From assembly GCA_944386475.1 (NCBI GenBank), contig CALXBH010000007.1, positions 18,011 to 82,010 of the forward strand: DNA of 64,000 nucleotides. Direction: 5' to 3'. Positions 16,908 to 26,009 of the stretch are shown here, one piece after another. The DNA is from an uncultured Clostridia bacterium (GTDB lineage: Bacteria; Bacillota; Clostridia; Oscillospirales; Ruminococcaceae). The notes below the pieces were generated by a model. That model saw only the letters and a list, made by a program, of their open reading frames with translations. It searched no databases and was not told the DNA's origin. The position numbers and the translations under genes are program-made. Every line of letters begins with the position of its first letter. Position 1 is the stretch's first letter.

Positions 16908-17593
16908 AGCTGTTTTACGATCTGCATATCCACTCCTGCCTGTCCCCCTGCGGGGATATGGATATGACGCCTAACAACATCGTCAACATGGCAAAGCTGC
17001 TGGAGCTGGACGTCATTGCGGTCAGCGACCACAACTCTGCCAAAAACCTTCCGGCGGTGCGGGAGGCGGCGGAAAGGGAGGGGCTTTTGCTCATCCCCGC
17101 CATCGAGGCTTCCTCGGCGGAGGAGGTGCATCTCCTCTGCCTGTTTGACAGCTTTGAAGGGGCTTATGCCTGCTCGGATTTCTTTTATGAGCATCTTCCT
17201 CCTATCGTTAACGACCCGGAGGTGTTCGGCCGCCAGGTGGTGATGGACGGGGAGGACCGGGAGGTGGACGAGGTGGATAAGCTCCTTATCAACGCCATGG
17301 ATCTGGGAATTGACGCACTTCTCCCCGCCGTCAAGGAATACGGCGGCTTGGTAATCCCCGCCCATGTGGATAAAAACGCCTATTCGATTATCTCCAACCT
17401 GGGCTATCTGCCGCCGGAGTACGGCTTTTCCTGTATCGAGGTGAAAAATCCTCCCTTTGACTGCGGCTTTCCAGGAAAGGTTATCACCGATTCCGACGCC
17501 CATTACCTGGAGCATATTTCCGAGCGGGAGCATTTTATAGAGGTGGAGGAAAAATCCATCGCCGGGGTGCTCCGCGCTTTGGGGAAAATATAG
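16904..17593 (+). CDS. PHP-domain phosphoesterase
   Basis: 229-residue PHP-type metal-dependent hydrolase. Metal-binding motifs are DLHIHSCLSPCGDMDM (about 5-20), AVSDHN, PAHVDK and ITDSDAHYLEH. The ATG overlaps the preceding stop (ATGA), so it is translationally coupled. A role in hydrolysing a phosphorylated or nucleotide signal is possible but unproven. It is the last gene of the sensory hydrogenase operon. Confidence 0.85.
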   Translation: MKLFYDLHIHSCLSPCGDMDMTPNNIVNMAKLLELDVIAVSDHNSAKNLPAVREAAEREGLLLIPAIEASSAEEVHLLCLFDSFEGAYACSDFFYEHLPPIVNDPEVFGRQVVMDGEDREVDEVDKLLINAMDLGIDALLPAVKEYGGLVIPAHVDKNAYSIISNLGYLPPEYGFSCIEVKNPPFDCGFPGKVITDSDAHYLEHISEREHFIEVEEKSIAGVLRALGKI

Positions 17594-17626
17594 GCCTTGG
17601 GTTTTGGAAAAGACAGGAGGATTTTT

Positions 17627-18235
17627 TTGGAAAACGAATCCGTTATTATAACAAAGCGCCTTGTGCTGCGCCCCTTTGAGATGGGAGACGCACAGGCGCT
17701 GTTTTCTCTGCTGCGCGACCGGGAGGTTAACCGCTTTCTGCCCTGGTTTCCCTTAAACACGCTGGAGGAAGCAAAGCAGTATTTGTGTGATCGCCTTGTC
17801 GGCCGCGTTAGCCCCGCCAGCGGGTTTTCTTATGCGGTCTGCCTGAAACCGGAGGATGCCCCTATTGGCTATGTAAACGTCAGCGGGGAGGAAAGCCGCG
17901 ACTTAGGGTATGCCTTAGTAAAAGAGCATTGGGGGCAGGGGATTGTCACCGAAGCCTGCCGTGCGGTAATCGAGAAGATGAAAGCGGAGGGGCTGCCTTT
18001 CCTGACGGCGACCCACGATGTCCAGAATCCCGCCAGCGGGCGGGTGATGCAAAAGCTGGGGATGACCTACCAGTATTCCTATGAGGAGCTGTGGCAGCCC
18101 AAAAACAAGCTGGTCACCTTCCGGATGTATCAGCTAAATCTGGATGGGCAAACCGGCCGGGTGTACCGGAAATACTGGGAGCAGTATCCCGTCCACTTTG
18201 TGGAGCCTGGGATCAACGAAGGCGGAAAGGAATAA
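17627..18235 (+). CDS. GNAT-family N-acetyltransferase (RimJ/RimL-like)
   Basis: 202 residues. The N-terminus ITKRLVLRPFEMGDAQALFSLL, then DLGYALVKEHWGQGIVTEA (acetyl-CoA loop) and VQNPASGRVMQKLGM are typical of RimJ/RimL-type acetyltransferases. A TTG start at 17627 is chosen because AGGAGG lies at 17615-17620 with 6-base spacing, and no ATG fits. The acceptor is unknown. Confidence 0.8.
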   Translation: MENESVIITKRLVLRPFEMGDAQALFSLLRDREVNRFLPWFPLNTLEEAKQYLCDRLVGRVSPASGFSYAVCLKPEDAPIGYVNVSGEESRDLGYALVKEHWGQGIVTEACRAVIEKMKAEGLPFLTATHDVQNPASGRVMQKLGMTYQYSYEELWQPKNKLVTFRMYQLNLDGQTGRVYRKYWEQYPVHFVEPGINEGGKE

Positions 18236-18243
18236 AGCCGTTT

Positions 18244-19011
18244 ATGACCAACCGGGACATTCTAAAAACAGCGATGGAGCAGTCGGCGCTGGATTCCCAT
18301 TGCCGGGCAGAGGATTTTTTGAAGGATGAAAATGTGGTTGTAATCTCCCGCAAAAGGGATGGCGCCAGGAAATATCTTGCGCTCCCTTTTGACTGCGACC
18401 TGGTCTCCTATGGAAACAATATCGTCGCCTCGGTACGGGAGGATCTGGCCGGTTTTGTAAAGGAATACATCCAAAAGTATCCGGTGGAGCATTGTTTTGA
18501 AACACCATATCTGCATGTGCTAAACGACGAGCTTTATCGGCATCATCTGCGCGTCTGCTTTATGGCGGAGTATTTTCTGCCGGATGTTGACCTTTTACGG
18601 CCGCTGCCCTGCCGCTATGAGGTCAAGGCGTTTTCCGCCTCCCAGCTGGAGGGGCTTTATGGGCCGGAATGGGAAAACGCTCTTAACGGGGAAACGAAAC
18701 AGCGCCATGTGCTCGCCCTGGGAGCCTATGACAAAGGCCGGCTGGTGGGGCTTGCCGGCGCTGAGGCGGACTGTGAAACCATGTGGCAGATTGGGATCGA
18801 CGTTTTACCCGCTTACCGGAGGCAGGGTGTCGCTTGTGCTTTGACCAGCCGGATCGCTCTGGAAATTTTGGATAGGGGGAAAGTGCCGTTTTACTGTGCC
18901 GCATGGTCCAATATACGCTCTGTGCGAAACGCCATCAAAAGCGGATTTCGTCCGGCGTGGGTCCAGTTAACGGCAAAATCCGATGAATTTGTAGACCGCA
19001 TCATTCTTTGA
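18244..19011 (+). CDS. GNAT-family acetyltransferase
   Basis: 255 residues. The N-terminal half is unrecognised (MTNRDILKTAMEQSALDSHC). The C-terminal GNAT domain has the acetyl-CoA loop IDVLPAYRRQGVACALTSRIALE and the SVRNAIKSGFRP end. It starts 9 bases after the previous acetyltransferase stop. AAAGGA is 13 bases upstream, so the exact start is moderately certain. The substrate is unknown. Confidence 0.78.
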   Translation: MTNRDILKTAMEQSALDSHCRAEDFLKDENVVVISRKRDGARKYLALPFDCDLVSYGNNIVASVREDLAGFVKEYIQKYPVEHCFETPYLHVLNDELYRHHLRVCFMAEYFLPDVDLLRPLPCRYEVKAFSASQLEGLYGPEWENALNGETKQRHVLALGAYDKGRLVGLAGAEADCETMWQIGIDVLPAYRRQGVACALTSRIALEILDRGKVPFYCAAWSNIRSVRNAIKSGFRPAWVQLTAKSDEFVDRIIL

Positions 19012-19028
19012 CGGCGAAAACGAGCCAT

Positions 19029-19070
19029 AAAAAACATCCGAAGTTTCTGTTTGGAAACTGCGGATGTTTT
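19029..19070. terminator. bidirectional terminator between acetyltransferase genes
   Basis: The stem AAAACATCCG / CGGATGTTTT is extended by AGTTTC / GGAAACT and has a short loop. It serves the convergent genes on both sides. Confidence 0.75.
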
Positions 19071-19087
19071 CCACTAAAAATATGAAT

Positions 19088-19522
19088 TCATCGTTCAAAC
19101 TTCATCGGTGTATATCTTATGCCATCAGTCAGTTGTTCACTGTCCATATCCATAAATCCCAAGCGATGATAAAAGGGTACGGCATATGGTGAAGAATTAA
19201 CCGTAAATAATACGTTTGGGCTATTGTTTAAAATATACTGCCAAAGTTTTCTGCCGATACCTTGCCTATGATATTTTGCTTGAACAAAAAAACAGCAAAT
19301 ATGCTTTCTGTTTTCATTTGTGGCAATGACGCCTCTTAACTCATCGTTTTCGTATGCCCCAAAGAATTCTAAATGTTTAATTGTTTCTTCGTTTTCAATA
19401 AAATCTCTAAATGAATGTATCCCCTCATCCGTATAATCAGGAGCTTCAAATTGCAAAAATGTTGTCCAAATAAGGTCAATAGCACTCGCAATTTGAGCAT
19501 TGTCTATTTTTTTAATTTCCAT
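19088..19522 (-). CDS. GNAT-family acetyltransferase (AT-rich)
   Basis: 144 residues with acetyl-CoA loop CCFFVQAKYHRQGIGRKLWQY and the end VPFYHRLGFMDMDSEQLTDGIRYTPM, as in common small GNAT enzymes. The ATG at 19522 follows GAGGAGGGG. Its base composition is clearly more AT-rich than murC and the acetyltransferases beside it, which suggests recent acquisition. The substrate is unknown. Confidence 0.85.
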   Translation of the reverse strand: MEIKKIDNAQIASAIDLIWTTFLQFEAPDYTDEGIHSFRDFIENEETIKHLEFFGAYENDELRGVIATNENRKHICCFFVQAKYHRQGIGRKLWQYILNNSPNVLFTVNSSPYAVPFYHRLGFMDMDSEQLTDGIRYTPMKFER

Positions 19523-19547
19523 ACAGCAACCCCTCCTCAAGGCTTAT

Positions 19548-20942
19548 TTACTGAGGAAGGGCGTCCTTTTTAGGGTGTTTGAGCATCAGCTTGGCAGCCT
19601 TGTAAATATCCCCGCAGCCTAACGTGATGACGAGATCCCCCGGCTGGGCGTTTTCCATCACATAATCGCTGATCTCCTGGAAGGTGGGGAACCACACGCA
19701 GCCGTCGATCTTGCAGGCTAAGTCCTTGGAGTAGATGTTATAGGTATTCTTTTCCCGGGAGCCCATGATCTCGGACAAAACTACCCGGTCGGCGATGGAA
19801 AGAGCGGTGGCGAAATCGTCCAGCAGCATGGCGGTGCGGGAGTAGGTGAAAGGCTGGAACACCGCCCAAACCTTGTGAAAGCCCATTTTTTGCGCCGCGT
19901 TCAGCGTGGCGGTGAGCTCCGCGGGATGGTGGGCGTAATCGTCTGCAATGGTAACGCCGTTTACTTCGCCCAAAATTTCAAACCGGCGGCCGGCGCCGGT
20001 AAACTGCGGGACTGACGCCGCGATCTGCTCGATCGAAGCGCCCGCCTTTAAGGCGGCGGCGCAGGCGGCGACGGTATTTAAGATATTGTGGTCGCCGGGA
20101 ATGTGGATGGTGATCTCCGAGAGCTTTTTGCCCCGGTACATCAGATCAAACGCCGTACAGGCGCCGCCCTGATGGCGGATGTTGGCGGGATAATAATCAT
20201 TTTTCTCGGAGTAGCCGAAGGTGATAAGCTCCTTTTGCTGGCCTTCCACCGCTTTCATGGAGTTTTCGTCGTCCCCGTTGACAATGATGCACCGGGTGGT
20301 CAGATCGCAGAACTTGTGGAAGGATTTAATGATGTTGTCCACCGTTTTAAAATAGTCCAGATGGTCGGCGTCAATGTTTAAGATCACCGCGATATCCGGG
20401 GCGAGTTTTAAAAAGGTGTCCACAAATTCGCAGGCCTCGCAGACCATCAGCTCGGTTTTTCCCACCCGGCCGTTTCCGCCGATCTTTTTAAGCTTTCCGC
20501 CGATCACCGCCGTGGGGTCCAATCCCGCGTCCATGAGGATCTGGGTGAGCATGGCGCTGACAGTGGTTTTGCCGTGGGTTCCGCTGACACAGATGGTGTC
20601 GGAATATTCCCGGGTTAAAATCCCCAGCATCTCGCTGCGTTCCAGCACCGGCACACCGCTGGCCCGGGCGGCGATCAGCTCCGGGTTGTCATCCATAATG
20701 GCGGCGGTGTGAACGATTAAGTCAGCGCCTTTGATGTTTTCCGCCGCTTGTCCCAGGGTGACGGGAATCCCCAGTTTGCGCACCAAAGCCAGAGTGTCGG
20801 TTTCGTTGTTGTCGCTTCCGGTGAGGTAATAGCCTTCCTCATGTAAAATCTGGGCGATGGGGAACATCCCGGAACCCCCGATGCCGATAAAATGAATATG
20901 TTTCTTCCCTTTTAAGATTTCGTCGGATAACACAGCCGCCAT
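19548..20942 (-). CDS. murC: UDP-N-acetylmuramate--L-alanine ligase
   Basis: 464-residue cytoplasmic ligase that adds L-alanine to UDP-MurNAc. The N-terminal Rossmann motif is HFIGIGGSGM, the ATP P-loop CVSGTHGKTTVSAML, and DDYAHHPAEL and HNILNTVAACAAA follow as signatures. The start giving MAAVLSDEI is chosen because it fits family length; the longer reading runs through the promoter. It stands alone rather than in a cell-wall cluster. Confidence 0.95.
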   Translation of the reverse strand: MAAVLSDEILKGKKHIHFIGIGGSGMFPIAQILHEEGYYLTGSDNNETDTLALVRKLGIPVTLGQAAENIKGADLIVHTAAIMDDNPELIAARASGVPVLERSEMLGILTREYSDTICVSGTHGKTTVSAMLTQILMDAGLDPTAVIGGKLKKIGGNGRVGKTELMVCEACEFVDTFLKLAPDIAVILNIDADHLDYFKTVDNIIKSFHKFCDLTTRCIIVNGDDENSMKAVEGQQKELITFGYSEKNDYYPANIRHQGGACTAFDLMYRGKKLSEITIHIPGDHNILNTVAACAAALKAGASIEQIAASVPQFTGAGRRFEILGEVNGVTIADDYAHHPAELTATLNAAQKMGFHKVWAVFQPFTYSRTAMLLDDFATALSIADRVVLSEIMGSREKNTYNIYSKDLACKIDGCVWFPTFQEISDYVMENAQPGDLVITLGCGDIYKAAKLMLKHPKKDALPQ

Positions 20943-21015
20943 ACTCCCATGTCCTTTCCTGTTTATTATATCGTCAAGCATACAGCCGGATAAACCGGAT
21001 AAAATCGATGAATAG

Positions 21016-21044
21016 TCTATACCTATTATATTGCATTTTGTCAA
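21016..21044 (-). promoter_or_regulatory. murC promoter
   Basis: On the minus strand, a perfect -35 TTGACA (21039-21044), a 17-base spacer and -10 TATAGA (21016-21021). It lies about 75 bases before the murC ATG. Confidence 0.65.
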
Positions 21045-21109
21045 GAAAATAAACACCTTTTCAAGAGATAGGCTGTTTGAAGAAAACATTTTCAGAAAGT
21101 AGACAGCAA

Positions 21110-21135
21110 AATTATTGTAGAATTATTGTAGAATT
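21110..21135 (+). repeat. short tandem repeat in the murC/HTH intergenic region
   Basis: AATTATTGTAG occurs twice back to back, then AATT begins a third copy, immediately before TTGACA. The 332-base gap (20943-21274) holds this and the murC promoter. It could be a binding site for the adjacent HTH protein, but that is only a guess. Confidence 0.5.
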
Positions 21136-21274
21136 GACAATTTTTAAAGGTGGTTTTACACATAATCGCCAAAATTTACAAGATTTTTTCAGATGTCTTT
21201 TTATAGGACGCATTACAGTCCGGAATACGGTACACTGGATTCGTCTTGAATGTAGACAGGAAGGAAGTGTAAAC

Positions 21275-21544
21275 ATGATGGACGTGCAAAACGCTGCTTT
21301 GACCGATCTGCCGGAAGAGGGCCCTATCAACATTGTGGGCGATACGATCCGCAGGCTGCGCAGGAAAAGAAACATGAGCCAGCAGGATCTTTCCATCAAG
21401 CTTGAGACCATGGCTGTTTATGTGTGCCGCGGATCTATTTCCCGGATCGAGGACAAAAGCAGAAAGGTTTCCGACAAGGAGCTCCGGGCATTTTCCAAAA
21501 TATTCGGTGTCCCCATGGAGGAACTGATCGACGAGGGGTATTAA
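21275..21544 (+). CDS. XRE-family helix-turn-helix regulator
   Basis: 89-residue DNA-binding protein. The HTH is DTIRRLRRKRNMSQQDLSIKL...GSISRIEDKSRKVSDKELRAFSKIFGVPMEEL. The ATG at 21275 follows GACAGGAAGGAAG. An ATG three bases later gives the same protein minus one residue. It is a single-domain regulator with no sensory part, divergent from murC. The target is unknown. Confidence 0.85.
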   Translation: MMDVQNAALTDLPEEGPINIVGDTIRRLRRKRNMSQQDLSIKLETMAVYVCRGSISRIEDKSRKVSDKELRAFSKIFGVPMEELIDEGY

Positions 21545-21585
21545 GATTGGCTTTTGCTTTCCCGCCTGTCCGGCGGTTGGGGGAT

Positions 21586-21621
21586 AAAAAAAGGACCGGT
21601 GACTTCACCGGTCCTTTTTTT
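21586..21621 (+). terminator. terminator after HTH gene
   Basis: A perfect 10-bp stem GGACCGGTGA / TCACCGGTCC is flanked by A7 and followed by T7. Confidence 0.9.
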
Positions 21622-21689
21622 ACCTTGCAGTAATTTTGAGGCTGCTATAACTGTCAGAATGGAATGGTCAAGATCCCTATAAGCGGTTT

Positions 21690-21718
21690 TTGCATAAAAA
21701 CAGCGTTTGTGATATAAT
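21690..21718 (+). promoter_or_regulatory. promoter of DHH phosphoesterase gene
   Basis: An extended -10 TGATATAAT (TATAAT 21713-21718) with a weak -35 TTGCAT at 17-base spacing. It is 43 bases before the start. Confidence 0.6.
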
Positions 21719-21760
21719 TAACTTAAAAATACGTTAAAACTCCGAAATCAGGAGGCGCCT

Positions 21761-22750
21761 ATGACCGCTTATCAACAACTGCTCGCCCGTTGCCGCGGAA
21801 AAACGGTATATGTACAAACCCACAACTTTCCCGATCCGGATGCATTAGCCTCCGGCTTTGGTCTTTGCGCCTGGTTCGAGCAGCAGGGATTTTCTCCTGT
21901 TCTGTGCTATGACGGCCAGTTGGATAAGCGGGCCTGCAAAAAAATGGTGGAACAGTTTCATATTCAGGCGGCGCCGGTGTCCCAGCTTCCCGAACTTACG
22001 GAAAATGATTTTTTGATCTGTGTGGACACCCAGAAAAAGGCGGGCAATATCACCTTGCTGCCCCATGAGATCGACGCCTGCATTGACCATCATCCCACCT
22101 TTTCCCCGGCCTTTTATCAGTATGAGGATCTGCGGAAAACCGGTTCCTGCGCGTCGATTGTTGCGGATTATTTTGATAAGGCCGGGCTGACTCCCAGCGG
22201 CAATGTGGCCAGTGCCTTATTGTATGGAATTAAAATTGACACCCGCAATTTTACCAGGGGTGTGACCGAGCTGGATATTCAGATGTTCCAGTTTTTAAAC
22301 CGGGTGTGCGATGGGGACTCCCTTCGCAGGGTAAGTTCCAACACTCTGTCGTTTACTGATTTAAAGGCGTATTCCAGCGCTATCGAATCCCTGCAGGTTT
22401 ACGGTTTGGTGGGGTTTGCAGAGATTGATTTTCCCTGCTCCGACGACCTGATTGCCATGATTTCAGATTTTTTTCTCTCACTGGCGGAAATCGAGCTGTC
22501 GGTGGTGTTCAGCCGCCGGGAGGACGGCATCAAGATTTCTATCCGTTCTGAGAGCGAGGCGGTTCACGCAGGGAATTGGGCCAGCCGTGCTTTGGCAGGA
22601 TATGGCACCGGAGGCGGACACCCCTATATGGCGGGAGGGGTAATTCCTCCGGAAAATATTAGCCTTTTGGGACAGTATCCAGATGAGACGATCCGCAACC
22701 TGTTTTTGCAGGCCCTGCCTGCAGTTGGAGGAGGCGCTTTTGCCCGGTAA
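21761..22750 (+). CDS. DHH-family phosphoesterase (NrnA-like)
   Basis: 329 residues, DHH/DHHA1 type. Metal-binding motifs are THNFPDPDALAS (about 20-31), ICVDTQ and IDHHPTF. The C-terminal DHHA1 part ends in GYGTGGGHPYMAGG. The family includes nanoRNases and pAp phosphatases; which substrate is used here cannot be read off. The ATG follows CAGGAGGCGCC. Confidence 0.85.
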   Translation: MTAYQQLLARCRGKTVYVQTHNFPDPDALASGFGLCAWFEQQGFSPVLCYDGQLDKRACKKMVEQFHIQAAPVSQLPELTENDFLICVDTQKKAGNITLLPHEIDACIDHHPTFSPAFYQYEDLRKTGSCASIVADYFDKAGLTPSGNVASALLYGIKIDTRNFTRGVTELDIQMFQFLNRVCDGDSLRRVSSNTLSFTDLKAYSSAIESLQVYGLVGFAEIDFPCSDDLIAMISDFFLSLAEIELSVVFSRREDGIKISIRSESEAVHAGNWASRALAGYGTGGGHPYMAGGVIPPENISLLGQYPDETIRNLFLQALPAVGGGAFAR

Positions 22751-22941
22751 AAGAAAAAACGGACAAGCGGCACGATCGCCAGCTTTGCGAAAATATCGAT
22801 GTGAAGGGCCGGTGGGAATAAGTCTTTTTTGGAACCTCTTCCTGTTTTTGCATTTCTTTTGCAATTTTTTGATGACATGATGAAAAGGACGGCAGTAAGA
22901 TAAAAAAGAACCAAAACTTGTGAAAAGGGGGGCTCTTTACC

Positions 22942-23760
22942 GTGGCCAGAGCAAAAAATCTTCCCTTGCCTGCCGTCAAGCGTTCATTGTTTATTGTATT
23001 GTGTTTGCTGTTGGGAGCTCTGTTGGGAGGCGGCTTTGTGTGGCGCTTTTTCAGTGGAGAGGAAGCAGCCGGTAACCGCGCCTTGGCAAGTACTGCCGGG
23101 AGCGGCATTTCAGTTCTGACTGAGATAGGGAGCCTGGAGAATTCAAAGAACCCATCGGTGCATCTGGATGTGCCGTATCTAAGCCAGATGCCGGAGTATC
23201 CTACCGGATGTGAGAGCATCAGCGCCATGATGCTGCTGGAATACTGGGGTGTTTCCCTTGATACCGACGATTTCATCGAACTTTATTTAGAGCGGGGAGA
23301 GCTGTATGAGCAGGATGGCGTCCTGTATGGGCCGAATCCCAACGATCTTTTTATCGGGGATCCCCGCAGTGTTAATGGCTATGGATGCTATGCGCCGGTG
23401 ATCCAGCGTGCCCTTACCAGGTGCCTGCCCCAAGGGTATGAGGTGATAAACGAAACGGGGAAAGAACTGTCTAAGCTGGCGGAAACCTATCTGCCTGAGG
23501 GGATTCCTCTGATGATCTGGGTGACAATAGAGATGCAGGAACCGGCAGAGGGCACTCAATGGATCGATGAAAGCACGGGGGAGCTTTTTCAGTGGATTGC
23601 CAGAGAGCATTGTGTGGTGCTGGCCGGTTATGACAGCGAGAACTATTATGTAAACGATCCCCTCGATAGTGAAGGGGTGGTCTCCTATCCCCGAGAACTG
23701 GTGGAAAGCCGTTTTAAACAGCTTGGCTCCCAGGCGCTGGCGGTTGTTCCGTCCGCATGA
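22942..23760 (+). CDS. exported C39-like cysteine peptidase family protein
   Basis: 272 residues. An N-terminal membrane/signal segment (about 15-36) is followed by a peptidase C39-like domain. The putative catalytic Cys is in YPTGCESISAMMLLEYW, and His is in EHCVVLAGYDSENYYVNDPL. A GTG start at 22942 follows GGGGGG. It lies upstream of a two-component system. The 190-base gap before it (22751-22941) shows no recognisable feature. The substrate is unknown, and an extracytoplasmic location is inferred. Confidence 0.78.
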   Translation: MARAKNLPLPAVKRSLFIVLCLLLGALLGGGFVWRFFSGEEAAGNRALASTAGSGISVLTEIGSLENSKNPSVHLDVPYLSQMPEYPTGCESISAMMLLEYWGVSLDTDDFIELYLERGELYEQDGVLYGPNPNDLFIGDPRSVNGYGCYAPVIQRALTRCLPQGYEVINETGKELSKLAETYLPEGIPLMIWVTIEMQEPAEGTQWIDESTGELFQWIAREHCVVLAGYDSENYYVNDPLDSEGVVSYPRELVESRFKQLGSQALAVVPSA

Positions 23761-23896
23761 TCCTTCACCGGAGCTGGCTGGCTTCGGTGAGGCTGTTCTG
23801 TCCGGGGCGTGTAGGAATGATAATGAAAAAGTTTGTCCCCTTTTTCCCATGCTGGACAGAGAGGACAAGGATGTTTGCGGAATGGGAGGGGCCCTT

Positions 23897-24559
23897 TTGA
23901 TCCGGATTTTAATTGTGGAGGACGACGCGCATATCGCGAAACTATTGCAGGCGACGCTGGCGATGGTTCAGTACGAAAGCGACTGGTGCCCGGATGGACA
24001 GGAAGCTCTGGCTAAAATCCAGGGGGAAAGCTATGATTTAATCCTCCTGGATGTGATGCTTCCGGGGATGGACGGCTTTTCTTTGATGGAGCAAATCGGT
24101 CAGGGAGGGACGCCGGTGATCTTCCTCACCGCCCGGCAGGATGTGACGGATAAAGTCCACGGCCTGCGGCTGGGGGCAGAGGACTATATCGTCAAGCCTT
24201 TTGAGACGGTGGAGTTGTTAGCCAGGATCGAGGTGGTGCTCCGCCGGGCGAACAAAAGCAAAAGTGTTTTGCGTTACCGGGATATCACAGTGGACCGGCA
24301 GGAGCACACCGTTAAGCGGGGCGGGGAGCCGGTCAGCCTGACCCCCAAGGAGTTTGAGGTGCTGGCCTTTTTTATCGAGCATCAGGACATGGCCCTGACA
24401 AGGGAGCGGCTTTTGTCCGCCATATGGGGCTATGAGTTTGAGGGGGAAAGCCGGACGGTGGATATTCATGTCCAGCAGGTGCGGAAAAAGATGGGATTAA
24501 AAGACTGCCTGGTGACCATTCCCAAACTGGGGTACCGGTTGGAAAGCGGGGACAAGTAA
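23897..24559 (+). CDS. OmpR-family response regulator
   Basis: 220 residues. The receiver domain has acidic EDD (about 8-10), phospho-acceptor Asp in LILLDVMLPGMDG and Lys in YIVKPF. The C-terminal winged helix ends in GESRTVDIHVQQVRKKM...GYRLE. The TTG at 23897 is preferred because GGGAGGGG ends 5 bases before it; an ATG at 23882 is the alternative. It is followed 4 bases later by its sensor kinase. Confidence 0.9.
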   Translation: MIRILIVEDDAHIAKLLQATLAMVQYESDWCPDGQEALAKIQGESYDLILLDVMLPGMDGFSLMEQIGQGGTPVIFLTARQDVTDKVHGLRLGAEDYIVKPFETVELLARIEVVLRRANKSKSVLRYRDITVDRQEHTVKRGGEPVSLTPKEFEVLAFFIEHQDMALTRERLLSAIWGYEFEGESRTVDIHVQQVRKKMGLKDCLVTIPKLGYRLESGDK

Positions 24560-24563
24560 CGCC

Positions 24564-26009
24564 ATGAAGCTTTGGCAAAAGGTGTTTTTCAGCGCCATGG
24601 CGCTGCTGCTCATCGCCATCAACGTCACGGCTGGTGTGCTCATCGGCGGAAGCTACCGGCTTTTGCTGGAACAGGAGTGGGAGCGGGCCGTTTCGGAACA
24701 CCAGTATTTTACGGCTAGTGTCAAAAACCAGATTCTCGCCCAGCGCCTGCGGCAGGGAGAAATCCTCCTGAAAACAGAGGAAGTGTCCGCGCTGCTTCCG
24801 TCGGTGCTGCAAAACCCGGGCGGCCACATCCAGGGGATGGCGGTTTATTTCGGGGACAAACAGCTGCAAAGCACAAACGCAGATGCGCTCTCCGGAGAGC
24901 TTGTGGACGCTGTGAAGGAAGCGAAAGACAGCAGCTGCCGGACGCTGATACAGGATGTAAACGGCGTTTCCTATCTGATGGTGGGCTCTACTGTCAAGCT
25001 GGAAGGGATAGACTATCATTTTTTCACTTTGTCGGATATTTCCGCCACTTTTCAGGCTCTGAACCGGCAGTTATTTTTTGCACAGGTGGCCGGTATTTTG
25101 TTTGCGCTGCTCATCGGCAGCGTTTTAATGCTGATCGTGATCCGGTTATTCAAGCCCTTTCATCAGGTGGTGGACGGCCTGCAAACATTGGCGGATGGAG
25201 ACTACACCCTGCGCCTGCCTGAAACAGGGGGAGAGGAGTTTAAGCTTTTATCCCGCAACATCAACACCATGGCGGCCTCGGTGGAGGAAAATATCGGCCG
25301 GGTAAAGGCTTTGGCGGATAACCGCAAGCAGTTTATCGACAATCTGGCCCATGAGATGAAAACGCCCCTTACCTCGATTTTGGGGTTTGCCGATCTTTTA
25401 AGAGTGCAGAAAAACGTGGAGGAAAAAAAGCGGCAGGAATACGCCGGGATTATTCTGGAGGAGACCAGACGTCTTCAAAGCCTGTCCGGCAAGCTGATGG
25501 AGCTTATCACCACCGGCAACACCGAACTGGAAATGGAGCGGGTTTTTGTTCCCGATCTGTTTCAGGAAATCATCCAGACCGCCGGCCCGATTCTGGAGCG
25601 CAGCGGTATGACGCTGATCAGCAAGCCGGCGGATAAAACGGTGCTCATCGATCGGGCTTTGTTTAAATCCCTTCTTTACAACCTGATCGACAATGGTATG
25701 AAAGCGTCCTCGAAAGGGGACAAGGTCTGCCTGTTTTACCGGGATACAGAAGAGGAATTTTCCGTCGGCGTGGCCGATCAGGGCATCGGCATGTCCAAAG
25801 AAACCATCGAGAAGGCCGCCGAGCCTTTTTACATGGCGGATAAGTCCCGTACCCGCAAAGCGGGCGGCGCGGGGTTAGGCCTTGCCCTGTGTGCTGAGAT
25901 CGCCCGCAGGCACGGCGCTTCGTTAAACATCCAAAGCGAGCTTCACAAAGGGAGCATCGTCTCGGTAGTCTGGAAAAAAGGGGAGAGCAGCGATGAATCT
26001 CAAAGCTAA
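24564..26009 (+). CDS. membrane sensor histidine kinase
   Basis: 481 residues. Two membrane segments (about 7-28 and 172-196) flank an extracytoplasmic sensor region. A HAMP region is followed by HisKA (FIDNLAHEMKTPLTSILGF, phospho-His about 267) and a GHKL ATPase (N box LLYNLIDNGMKASS, G1 VADQGIGMS, G2 GGAGLGLALC). It is paired with the response regulator upstream and overlaps the next gene by 17 bases, so the third protein is probably part of the signalling unit. Confidence 0.92.
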   Translation: MKLWQKVFFSAMALLLIAINVTAGVLIGGSYRLLLEQEWERAVSEHQYFTASVKNQILAQRLRQGEILLKTEEVSALLPSVLQNPGGHIQGMAVYFGDKQLQSTNADALSGELVDAVKEAKDSSCRTLIQDVNGVSYLMVGSTVKLEGIDYHFFTLSDISATFQALNRQLFFAQVAGILFALLIGSVLMLIVIRLFKPFHQVVDGLQTLADGDYTLRLPETGGEEFKLLSRNINTMAASVEENIGRVKALADNRKQFIDNLAHEMKTPLTSILGFADLLRVQKNVEEKKRQEYAGIILEETRRLQSLSGKLMELITTGNTELEMERVFVPDLFQEIIQTAGPILERSGMTLISKPADKTVLIDRALFKSLLYNLIDNGMKASSKGDKVCLFYRDTEEEFSVGVADQGIGMSKETIEKAAEPFYMADKSRTRKAGGAGLGLALCAEIARRHGASLNIQSELHKGSIVSVVWKKGESSDESQS

